Assembly: GCA_964418595.1 (NCBI GenBank)
Contig: CAYQMF010000008.1
Coordinates: 35,345 to 99,344, forward strand
DNA from: CAYQMF01 sp964418595
GTDB lineage: Bacteria; Planctomycetota; UBA1135; UBA2386
DNA length: 64,000 nt
Direction: 5' to 3'
Shown: positions 1 to 8,135 of the stretch, piece by piece
Layout: each line of letters starts with the position of its first letter
How positions within the stretch are numbered: the first letter of the stretch is position 1
The notes under the pieces: model-generated
The model's database searches: none
What the model saw: the letters and a program-made list of their open reading frames with translations, nothing else
What the model was told of the DNA's origin: nothing
Position numbers and translations under genes: made by a program

Positions 1-2
1 GG

Positions 3-1121
3 CTCGCCGACCTGCTCAACGTCGGCTTCGGCTCGTTCCCGCGCGGCTTTGCGTTCGTCGACGACGGCAACGGCGGGACGAAGACCTTCTTCGTCGCCGA
101 TGCGACGCTCGGCCTGCACGCATTGTGGGTCAGCGACGGCACGGCCGCGGGCACGCGCCTCGTGCGCACCTTCCGCCACGTGCAGGTGAGTTCGGGCGTG
201 GTCGGCTTCGTCGACGCGCGCGTCTACTTCGCAGCCGACGACGGCACGAGCGGCATCGAGCTGTGGAAGTCCGACGGCACGACCGCTGGCACCGCGATGG
301 TGGCCGACATCGGCCCGGGTTCACTCGGCAGCATCCCGGAGGAACTGACGCCGATGGTCGAGTCGTTCCAGGCGGCGACTTCCCGCGTCTTCTTCCGCGC
401 CAGCACCATCCTCGGGACCGAGCTGTGCGTGATCGGCCCACATCCCGTGCACGGCCTGCGCATCCTCGATCTCAACCCGTGGGACGGCTCCAGCAACCCG
501 CGCAGCCTCTCCGTCGAACACGGGACCTTGACGCGCCTCGTGTTCTCCGCCGACGGTGGCGACGGCACAGGGCAGGAACTCTGGGTCTCGCGCGGCACGC
601 AGGCGAGCACGCGCCGCGTCGCCGACATCGACCCGAGGTTGGATCGCGGCTCAAATCCCGACCGCATCGTCGCGACCCGCGATGGCTGGCTGCTTGCCGC
701 CGACGACGGCGTGCACGGCCGCGAGGTGTGGCTGTATGCGTCGCTCCGGGGCGTGGCGCTCGAGCGCGGCGTTGGCTGCGGGGCTTCACCGCCGACGCTC
801 CACGCGACCCCGCCGCGCATCGGCACCACCCTGCGTCTGTACGGCAGCCCGGGCCCGGGCGGGTCGGTAGGCGCACTGATGCTCAATGCGCCGCGCTCCG
901 GTGCGACGGTGCCACTGCTCGGTTGCGGCTACACGTTCGATCCCTTCTCGGCCGTCGTGGTGCCGCTCAACAGCCGCGCCGCCGACTGGTCGCTGGACCT
1001 TCCCCTGCCGGCGGAGCCGATGCTCGTCGACCAGCAGGTGGACACGCGCGCGCTCTCGATCTCGTTCGCGCCGTTCGAGGTGCAGGCCTCGGCCGGCCTG
1101 CTGCTCGCGATCGGACTATGA
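3..1121 (+). CDS. ELWxSDGT-repeat secreted protein, 5' end outside window
   Basis: The reading frame is open from the first bases of the window, so the true start and any signal peptide lie upstream. At least three repeats of the ELWxSDGTxxGT type are visible (LWVSDGTAAGT, ELWKSDGTTAGT, ELWVSRGTQAST), a motif of extracellular beta-propeller-like proteins in planctomycetes and myxobacteria. The last ~120 residues, beginning near GVGCGASPP, are a beta-rich module that recurs at the C-terminus of several other secreted proteins in this window. Function is unknown; surface or extracellular location is inferred from the family. The last 72 bases are almost repeated at 4205-4276, after the convergent Asp-box gene. 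Confidence 0.85.
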   Translation, partial: LADLLNVGFGSFPRGFAFVDDGNGGTKTFFVADATLGLHALWVSDGTAAGTRLVRTFRHVQVSSGVVGFVDARVYFAADDGTSGIELWKSDGTTAGTAMVADIGPGSLGSIPEELTPMVESFQAATSRVFFRASTILGTELCVIGPHPVHGLRILDLNPWDGSSNPRSLSVEHGTLTRLVFSADGGDGTGQELWVSRGTQASTRRVADIDPRLDRGSNPDRIVATRDGWLLAADDGVHGREVWLYASLRGVALERGVGCGASPPTLHATPPRIGTTLRLYGSPGPGGSVGALMLNAPRSGATVPLLGCGYTFDPFSAVVVPLNSRAADWSLDLPLPAEPMLVDQQVDTRALSISFAPFEVQASAGLLLAIGL

Positions 1122-1246
1122 TCCTCCCGCGCTGTCCGCCCGGCACCGCGAGAGGCACCGTCCTCGACGACGCGACGCTCGCCCCGCGGCGACGTCGCGT
1201 AGGAAGTCTCTGAAGGCGACTACTACCCCCGCTCGCAACAGCACAA

Positions 1247-1265
1247 TCCTCGCGCCGCGCGAGGA
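1247..1265. terminator. hairpin between convergent genes
   Basis: A perfect 8-bp inverted repeat, TCCTCGCG at 1247-1254 and CGCGAGGA at 1258-1265 with a 3-base loop, lies between the ends of two convergent genes. It could stop transcription from either side. No T-tract follows, so a classical intrinsic terminator is not certain. Confidence 0.4.
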
Positions 1266-1282
1266 CTCGCGGGAGTGGTAGA

Positions 1283-4105
1283 TCAGCCCTCCACCACGGC
1301 CAGCACGCCGTTGCTGAGGTAGAGGCCGAGGTTCATCACATCGACGACGGCGGCCTGGAACACCAGTCCCAGCCCGGCTGCCGGCGGGTGGTTGCCCACC
1401 GGCATGCTGAGCATCCCCGCACCGCCGGCGACCGGGAATCCCACGAGGTTGATCGCGCCGAAGGGCCCGAACACGTGGATCGTGCATGAGGGCGTCCACG
1501 CGAACGGGGTATTCGGCATCACGGTCGCCAGCAGCGCCGCGTAGCCAACGGCCGGACCACCGGCGATCGTGAACGTGACCGTCTGGTTCATGACGATCCG
1601 CGTGCTGGTGAGCGTCGGGCCGCCGGGCGTGTTCGGGTGCCGGCAGCCACCGCCCAGGTTGCGCACGTTGCTGAAGTTCCCCTGCGAGAACATGCCGCGA
1701 CCGTGGGTGACGAGGTGCAGCTTGCCGTTGCCGCCGATGAACAGTTCGTCGATGGCGACGTTGGCCGGCGTCGCCGCGCTGGACCACGTCGTCCCGGCGT
1801 TCTCGGTCACCAGCAGGCCCACCTCGGTCGCCGCGTACCACCAGTCCGGGTTCGCCGGCTGCACCTCGATGTCCCGCACCGGTACCGCGACGGCCATCGG
1901 CCGCGCTCCGAACGTGGCGCCGCCATCGGTGCTCAGCCAGACGTTGTCGGTCTCGAAGCCACCGTAGGTCACGAAGATCCGCTGCGGGTTGTTGTCGTCG
2001 ATGGTGATCCGGCTCACCACGCGGCCGGGGTTGCCGGCGCCGCGTGCAGTCCAGGTCGGGTTGGCCGCGGTGCCGTCCGCGGTCGAGAACAGCTTGCCGT
2101 CGTTGTGCCCGACCCAGATGACGTCGGGCCGCCGCTTCGCCACGACGATCGCCGAGATCGGCGCGTTGCCCGCCGCCGGCCCCTTGATCGCCGCCCACAG
2201 CGGGCCGGCATTCAGCGTGTTCGCCACGCGCGCGTCGGGGCAGCGCCAGAGCGACACGCCACCGACGAACAGCCTCTTTGGGTCGTTGTGATCGAGCACC
2301 AACGGCGCGATGAAGTTCGCCGTGCACGTGCGCGCATCCTCGATGCGGTACGGCGCGGCCTTCCAGGTGCTGTCGTTGCGCATGCCGCAGATCCACTCGA
2401 TGTTGTCGCCGCCATCGGCGCTGCGGTAGGCCTGCCCGCAGATGTACTCGCTGTAGACGTAGCGCGCGTCGGTCGGGTCGCACGCGGTGAAGCCACCGTC
2501 CCCGCCGAACGTCGTCGCCCACGCGCCGGAGCCGGTCGAGCGCACCGTGCCGTTGTCCTGCGTGCCGCCGTGCAACACTCCGTCGACGGCGCGCGCGCCG
2601 CCGTAGAACTGGGTGATCGCGAGGCTGGAATTGCGGGGCGTCCAGCCGCTCGCCTGCCCCACCGCGGTCACGTCGTCGGTCGAGAACACGCCGCCGTCGT
2701 TGGCGAAGTAGACCCGGCGCCGGCCAGCCGTGTCCCAGTCGAAGTTGTTCTGCTCCAGGACGAAGTGGTGATCGGCGTGCGCGCTGATCGAGCCGGCCGG
2801 CGGGTTCCACACGCTGATCTGCGTCCAGCTCGCGCCACCGTCGGTGCTGCGGTGCAGCTCGAGTCCGCCCACGATCACGTGGTCGTCGGCGGGATCGGCG
2901 TCGGCGTCGCTGGGATCGACCCACAACGCGTTCGCGAACCAGCCCACGCCGTTCAGGTGCCCGGGCGTCGAAACCTCCATGAAGGTCGCGCCACCATCGA
3001 TGCTGCGGAAGAGCTTGCCGTTCGCGCTGTCGGCGCAGGCATACACGCAGCCGCCGCCGGGCCCCGTGTAGCCACGGTGGTACGCGAGTTCGATCCGCCC
3101 GGTCTTGCGGTCGGAGGCCACCGACAGGTTCGAGTCGGCCCAGGTGCGGCCACCGTCGTCGGAGTGGATGACCCGCGATGTCCAATTGCCCCCGGCCAGG
3201 TTCTTCACATGCGCCACCGCCCGCTGGCCATCGGTCGGGTGGAAGTCGACTTCGTAGTAGCGGGCGTTGGCGGAGGCCTGGTGCACCAGCGTCCAGGAGG
3301 TGCCCTGGTCGGCGGTACGGTGGATGCCCGTCGAGGTCGCTGCGAGCAGCACTCCGCCGGGTCCGACGGCGATCCGGTTCACCCAGTGGAAGTTGGCGTT
3401 GGCCGTGCTCGCGATCCGTGCCCACACGCCGCCGCCGTCCGTGCTCATGAAGATCCCCGCGCCGCGGATCGCCGGGGCGACCCGGCCATGCTGGTAGGTG
3501 TCCTCCCAGTAGCCCTCTCCGGTCGAAGCGTACATCCGGTCGGCGTTGCTCGGGTCGATCACGATCGAGGTGATCGCGAGGTTCTCCAGCAGGTCGTTCG
3601 CGCGAGCCCAGGTCCCGCCGCCGTCGTTGCTCCGCCAGATGCCACCCGAGACCGAACCCGCGAACATGCGGTTGCCGTCGCGCGGGTCGATGGCGAGAGC
3701 GCGCACCCGACCACCGATGTTGCGGGGGCCGTGCTCCGTCCACAGGCCGGAGTCGAGGCCACCGGCCGCTCCCTCCGTGTGCAACGCATCGAACGCGGCG
3801 CGCGCCTGCAACAGCGCGTCGTCCGGAGTGGACCCGTCGGCGCCGCGGTGGAACATCGACCGCCACGCGGCGGCCAGGTCGGGCTTGTCGGGGCGTGGAG
3901 CGAACACCCGCTGCAGGATCCGCTGCAGCCGCGCCTGGGGCATGTCCAGCAGTTCCTGGTTGGTGATCGGCCGCCATTCCCGGATCTTGGCGAGGGCCTC
4001 GGGCTGCAGATGGAGGCGCACGGCGGTGGCGGCGTCGGACGGGACCTCCGCCGGCGGCGTGGGCGATTGGGTGAGCGCGAGAAGGACGACGAGAGGGTGC
4101 ATCAT
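1283..4105 (-). CDS. secreted Asp-box (BNR/VPS10-like) beta-propeller protein
   Basis: About 940 aa. I chose the ATG at 4105 because it opens directly into a short hydrophobic leader (MMHPLVVLLALTQS); an in-frame ATG at 4150 would put 15 polar residues before it. After a ~100-residue helical region come many Asp-box repeats of the form S.DGG.TW (for example RSNDGGGTW, MSTDGGGVW, HSDDGGRTW), as in sialidase/VPS10 propellers. The propeller starts at a HGPRNIGGRVRAL segment that matches LGPGNIGGRIRAI in the protein at 51012-53678, so the two are paralogues. No sialidase catalytic residues could be identified. The last ~120 residues are the shared C-terminal beta domain. Probably a cell-surface or exported protein; substrate unknown. 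Confidence 0.85.
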   Translation of the reverse strand: MMHPLVVLLALTQSPTPPAEVPSDAATAVRLHLQPEALAKIREWRPITNQELLDMPQARLQRILQRVFAPRPDKPDLAAAWRSMFHRGADGSTPDDALLQARAAFDALHTEGAAGGLDSGLWTEHGPRNIGGRVRALAIDPRDGNRMFAGSVSGGIWRSNDGGGTWARANDLLENLAITSIVIDPSNADRMYASTGEGYWEDTYQHGRVAPAIRGAGIFMSTDGGGVWARIASTANANFHWVNRIAVGPGGVLLAATSTGIHRTADQGTSWTLVHQASANARYYEVDFHPTDGQRAVAHVKNLAGGNWTSRVIHSDDGGRTWADSNLSVASDRKTGRIELAYHRGYTGPGGGCVYACADSANGKLFRSIDGGATFMEVSTPGHLNGVGWFANALWVDPSDADADPADDHVIVGGLELHRSTDGGASWTQISVWNPPAGSISAHADHHFVLEQNNFDWDTAGRRRVYFANDGGVFSTDDVTAVGQASGWTPRNSSLAITQFYGGARAVDGVLHGGTQDNGTVRSTGSGAWATTFGGDGGFTACDPTDARYVYSEYICGQAYRSADGGDNIEWICGMRNDSTWKAAPYRIEDARTCTANFIAPLVLDHNDPKRLFVGGVSLWRCPDARVANTLNAGPLWAAIKGPAAGNAPISAIVVAKRRPDVIWVGHNDGKLFSTADGTAANPTWTARGAGNPGRVVSRITIDDNNPQRIFVTYGGFETDNVWLSTDGGATFGARPMAVAVPVRDIEVQPANPDWWYAATEVGLLVTENAGTTWSSAATPANVAIDELFIGGNGKLHLVTHGRGMFSQGNFSNVRNLGGGCRHPNTPGGPTLTSTRIVMNQTVTFTIAGGPAVGYAALLATVMPNTPFAWTPSCTIHVFGPFGAINLVGFPVAGGAGMLSMPVGNHPPAAGLGLVFQAAVVDVMNLGLYLSNGVLAVVEG

Positions 4106-4204
4106 GGATCGAACCGGCGGGCCGGCGTCTTGCGCCTGGCCCTGGGTCATGCGCGGGATCTGGAGGTCGTGTCGGACGGAAAGCCGGGTTTTCGAAGCGC
4201 CTGC

Positions 4205-4276
4205 GCGCTATCGATCTCGTTCGCGCCGTTCGAGGTGCAGGCCTCGGCCGGCCTGCTGCTCGCGATCGGGCGGTGA
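4205..4276 (+). pseudogene. 72-bp remnant copy of an ELWxSDGT gene 3' end
   Basis: This stretch encodes ALSISFAPFEVQASAGLL and a stop in the same sense as the gene ending at 1121. It differs from bases 1050-1121 at about four positions. No coding frame with related sequence precedes it, so it looks like the leftover 3' end of a duplicated or recombined gene. It lies between two minus-strand genes that do not need it. Confidence 0.6.
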
Positions 4277-4285
4277 GGCCGGGGC

Positions 4286-5434
4286 TCAGCTCGACCAGCG
4301 CCCGAACACCCACTCGAGGCCCGCCGTGTGGGCGATGCCGCCGATGGCACCCGGGTCGACGAGGATCGCCTGCTGGTAGACGTGCAGGCCCGACAGGCCG
4401 ACGTCGTTGGGCGTCGCGAGGTGCACATGGCTGCGACCGGTCGCGTCGCACGGCGGCAGGAAGACGCCGACCATCGGCACGACGTAGATGGTGCCGATGG
4501 GCGAGAGCTGCATCTGCGTCTGGGTGACGCCGAGGATGAGGTAGGGCGACGACCCGGGCAGGCCGCTCCGCACCTGCACGCGGATCCGGCCACCGACCAT
4601 CGGGTAGTTCGAGTCCAGCTCCGGTAGGCCGTTGCTGCCGGCCTTCGGCAGCCCGTAGCCCAGCTTCTTGGCGGGGCCATCGCCCTCCGGCTTGCTGCCG
4701 TTGTGCATCACCTGCACGCCGAAGTCCTTCTCGGCCCCCGGCCGGATCACCACGTCCTTCCACTGGAACGCGGCGGTGTAGTCGCCCGGGCCGAACGGCA
4801 GGCCGGCGTTGGTCAAGTCGTCGGCATTCGCGTCGAGCAGCAGCGTGCGAATCTGCGCGAACGCCCCGACCTGCCATCGCGCATCACCACCGGCAACCGT
4901 CATCACCCGACCGAGATCCCGCGCACAGTTCGCGTTGGTGATCTTCTGGTTGAACTCGCTGTCGTCCTTCACCGCCGAGTTCGTGGCGCCGCAGACGTCG
5001 ACGTCGACGTAGCAGAACACGCTGATCGTCAGGTCGTCGCGCCCGCTGTTGGTGATCCGCATGGTGTGGTGCACGTAGCCTTCCTCGTCATGGGTCGGCA
5101 TCACGTTCACGAACAGCTTCGCCGCGAACCCCCGGCGGTCGACGTTGGCCCAGTCGTACGTGGCGATCGAATCCTCCTTCCGCACGGTCACCTGGTTGTT
5201 CGCCTTGTTGAAGGCGTACTCCCGCCCGTCGTTGCGGACGCGGTACAGCCACCACAACTGGTAGAGCTGGTCGCCGGCGGCGGCGCGCGCGGTGAGGTCG
5301 TTGGTGGGCAGGGCGTCGCTCGCCGCCGGCACGTCGGTCATCGAGTACGTGACGTTGGCGTCGGTGAGCGTGATCTGGGCAGCCAGGGACAGGGTGCAGG
5401 AGAGGGCGGCGAGAAGCGGTAGCGAGCGGGACAT
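4286..5434 (-). CDS. secreted protein with shared C-terminal domain, unknown function
   Basis: 382 aa. It begins with a clear signal peptide (MSRSLPLLAALSCTLSLAAQ, cleavage likely after AAQ). The mature protein has a beta-rich region of ~250 residues with few recognisable motifs, including FVNVMPTHDEEGYVHHTMR and FCYVDVDVCG. The last ~110 residues, ending GLEWVFGRWSS, follow the pattern of the beta domain found at the C-termini of neighbouring secreted proteins (YVVPMVG, then L.G...YQQAILVDPGA.G). No catalytic motif was seen. It is codirectional with the Asp-box gene downstream and separated from it by ~180 bp containing the 72-bp remnant. Confidence 0.75.
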   Translation of the reverse strand: MSRSLPLLAALSCTLSLAAQITLTDANVTYSMTDVPAASDALPTNDLTARAAAGDQLYQLWWLYRVRNDGREYAFNKANNQVTVRKEDSIATYDWANVDRRGFAAKLFVNVMPTHDEEGYVHHTMRITNSGRDDLTISVFCYVDVDVCGATNSAVKDDSEFNQKITNANCARDLGRVMTVAGGDARWQVGAFAQIRTLLLDANADDLTNAGLPFGPGDYTAAFQWKDVVIRPGAEKDFGVQVMHNGSKPEGDGPAKKLGYGLPKAGSNGLPELDSNYPMVGGRIRVQVRSGLPGSSPYLILGVTQTQMQLSPIGTIYVVPMVGVFLPPCDATGRSHVHLATPNDVGLSGLHVYQQAILVDPGAIGGIAHTAGLEWVFGRWSS

Positions 5435-5618
5435 GGCGTGAGCTCCGACGGATCGACGACCGGCCGGCGTCCACCGCCACCGGTCGACGGCGCGTCCGAC
5501 CGCGGCCGTCTCCGTCCATGGCGCAGGAACGGCCGGCCGTGTCGGACGCTTTTCTGGGGCGGCCGTCGTCTGCGGTCGCGAGAATGACCTCCGTCATCCC
5601 CCTTTCGACACGCTTCCC

Positions 5619-8135
5619 ATGCGCGAGATCGTCGAGTCGTGTCTGCTCGTCCTCCTGATCGGGCCTCTCGTCCCTGGGCAAGACCAGTCGAAACTCGATC
5701 GGCTCGTCCAGACCGGGACCACCCTCACTTCGCTGGACGTGGTCACGTCGATCAACGATGCGGGCTGGGTGGCCTTCACCGGTACCGCGTCGGGCGTCTC
5801 GCGTGGCTTCGTCGTGCGCGAGCCCGACGCCCAGCAGGTCATCACATTCGGGGACGCATCGCGCATCTTCTTCGGGGCCGCGATCAACAACGAGACGCCA
5901 ATCCCTCGTGTTGCGACACGTGACCGCGTCGTGGGCAGTCCACCGCTGTTCTTCATGCGCGGCTGGGTGGCGGATGGATCCCAGACCTACGCCCTCGTCG
6001 GTGGATCCAACGCTCCGGCGAACTTCGATTCGTGCGCCGGGCAGTGCGACATCAACGACAGTGGTGTGATCGCCTTCTCCGGGCTCACGAACGGTTCGAC
6101 GCAGACCGTGCTGTTCGCCGGTTCGACACGGCCTCCGACGCCGCTGGCCAGCCATCCCGGCAACGTCCTGATCCGACCCCAGATCGCGAACGACGGCCGG
6201 ATCGTCTACCGCGATCACCAGAGCCAGATCGTCGAGTGCCGCTATCCCATCGGCGGTTGCGCCACGATCGCCGGTGCGCCCTTCTCGACCACCGGACTCC
6301 TGCCCGGCATCTCCCGGGACGGCACGGTGATCGCGTTCGCCGGGAATCGGGGAGCGGGCAACGGCGTGTTCGTGACGTTCGTCTCCGGCGCGTCGAGGTA
6401 TCTGATCCGCGTAGCAGGCGAGGGGCAGGATGCGTTCACCACGGTGGACGACACGCAGCGGTGCTCCGTCGTCGCTCGCGATCTCGGCAACACCGGTCGG
6501 GCGTTCACCGTCACCGTCGCTGGTACCTACGCCGGGCGCCAGGGCATCTACGCGGTGCTCATCACGACCTACGACGACAACGGCACGGTTCGCCACACGG
6601 TCAGTCATCCAGCGCCCCTGGTGCGGGCGGGCGACGACGCGGGGGGCGTCACGTTGGGAGCGCCCATCCTGTACGACTCCATGAACGTGCACGGCAGCGT
6701 GTCCGTGCAGACGTCGATCGCCGGAGGGAGCGCGATCGTGCGCGCCACTCCGTACCCGTTGTTCACGCAAACCGATGGGCGTTGGTGCGCCGACAAGTAC
6801 GGCAACTATTCGGGCACTTGCCCCTCGCCCCGAGTCTGCTCAGGGAGCCATGGCGCCTGCTGTCCCGAGACGATCCGGCGCTGGGGTTGCATGCTCACCT
6901 CCGTGGCCGTCACCTTGCGCTCGCTGGGAATCGGACGCGGAGTCGACGATCGCGCGGTCGATCCGCAGAATCTCAATGCCTGGCTGCGTGGCACGCCGGA
7001 TGGGTATCGGTCTGGTGACTCCGGCTGCAACCAGTCGCTGAATCTCGGCAAGGTGCTGCGCTACTCGCGCGGCCAGATCCGCTACGAGGAGCGCCGCAAC
7101 TGGCAGGCGGCGCGCAGGATCATGGACGCCGCTGCAGAACTGAGCCTCGGCAATCGCCTCATCCTCCGCGTGCGGGGAACCAGCGGTCCCGAAGGGCACA
7201 AGGTCGTGGCGCTCGGCTACGACCCCGACGACGCGCGCGGACCGACGCTGAGGATCCACGATCCGTTCTTCCCCGCCCGCGTCACGTTGCACGATGGGCC
7301 CTACGGCAACACCTTCGCGTCGGCCGTCGCGCTCGTGCCCGTTGCGGGTCCTCGATCGCTGCCATGGATGGAGATCACGGCGAGATCGCCCGTCGAAATG
7401 GTCGTGACCGACCCGATGGGGCGAAGATCCGGCTTCAACCCGCGCACGAACCAGGCCTACGACGAGATCCCCGGCGCAAGCTACTTCGCGGAGTCGACCG
7501 AGGAATACGGCGGAGGTGCGGCCCAGCAGGTCGGGCCGAAGACGTTCGTGAACTGGCAACCCCTGGACGGAACGTATCGATTCGACGTCCACGGCGTCGG
7601 GACCGGCCCCTACTCGATCGTCGTCAACAGCGTCGACAGCCAGGGAACCAGCGACTCCATCCTGGTCGCGGAAGGCAACGCGACACCAACGAGCCTGGAT
7701 CAGTGGACGACCGGCTTCTCGGCGACGCGCGGCGCACGCAGACCGGGCATCACTTTCGAGGGAGATCCGAGCACGGCGTGCGCGGGCCCTTGCCTGGTGA
7801 GCCCGTCCAGCGACCCTTTGGCCGGGAGCAATGGCTTCGGCATCTGGGTCAGCAACGCTCCGGCCCTCGCTCCGTCTGTCCTCATCATCGGAAGTGCGGC
7901 GCGTCCCGACTTCCTCACGCTGTTCGGGGCTGCGATCCACATCGACCTCAGCCTCTCCTACGCGCTGGTTGGGCTGGCCACGGACGTGAGGGGCAGGGTG
8001 ACTGCCCCCCTCCCGTTGCCCTTGTCGCTGCGAAACCGTCGGGTGAGCCTCCAGTTCGTGGCACTGGAGACAGGGCCGTGCGAACGCCGCAACGACCTGA
8101 CCAACAGCAGCGCGATGACCGTGCTGGTCCAGTGA
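5619..8135 (+). CDS. secreted protein with C39-like cysteine peptidase domain
   Basis: 838 aa with an N-terminal signal sequence (MREIVESCLLVLLIGPLVPG). Residues ~35-370 contain repeated beta motifs of the form IND.G.VAF.G (SINDAGWVAFTG, DINDSGVIAFSG, ISRDGTVIAFAG), typical of exported repeat proteins. Residues ~385-570 resemble the peptidase C39-like family 2 fold: WGCMLTSVAV gives the putative catalytic Cys near residue 424, GHKVVALGY the His near 526, and IHDPFF the Asp near 546. The protein ends with a beta domain after PSTACAGPC related to that of its neighbours. Activity on peptides or peptidoglycan is inferred only. Its stop codon overlaps the start of the next gene (TGATG), so the two are probably translated together. 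Confidence 0.75.
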   Translation: MREIVESCLLVLLIGPLVPGQDQSKLDRLVQTGTTLTSLDVVTSINDAGWVAFTGTASGVSRGFVVREPDAQQVITFGDASRIFFGAAINNETPIPRVATRDRVVGSPPLFFMRGWVADGSQTYALVGGSNAPANFDSCAGQCDINDSGVIAFSGLTNGSTQTVLFAGSTRPPTPLASHPGNVLIRPQIANDGRIVYRDHQSQIVECRYPIGGCATIAGAPFSTTGLLPGISRDGTVIAFAGNRGAGNGVFVTFVSGASRYLIRVAGEGQDAFTTVDDTQRCSVVARDLGNTGRAFTVTVAGTYAGRQGIYAVLITTYDDNGTVRHTVSHPAPLVRAGDDAGGVTLGAPILYDSMNVHGSVSVQTSIAGGSAIVRATPYPLFTQTDGRWCADKYGNYSGTCPSPRVCSGSHGACCPETIRRWGCMLTSVAVTLRSLGIGRGVDDRAVDPQNLNAWLRGTPDGYRSGDSGCNQSLNLGKVLRYSRGQIRYEERRNWQAARRIMDAAAELSLGNRLILRVRGTSGPEGHKVVALGYDPDDARGPTLRIHDPFFPARVTLHDGPYGNTFASAVALVPVAGPRSLPWMEITARSPVEMVVTDPMGRRSGFNPRTNQAYDEIPGASYFAESTEEYGGGAAQQVGPKTFVNWQPLDGTYRFDVHGVGTGPYSIVVNSVDSQGTSDSILVAEGNATPTSLDQWTTGFSATRGARRPGITFEGDPSTACAGPCLVSPSSDPLAGSNGFGIWVSNAPALAPSVLIIGSAARPDFLTLFGAAIHIDLSLSYALVGLATDVRGRVTAPLPLPLSLRNRRVSLQFVALETGPCERRNDLTNSSAMTVLVQ

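Noticed and set aside
1116..4877. A long minus-strand frame overlapping the Asp-box gene and its neighbour
   Set aside because: Arg/Ala-rich translation without motifs; the overlapping frame holds Asp-box repeats and a signal peptide.
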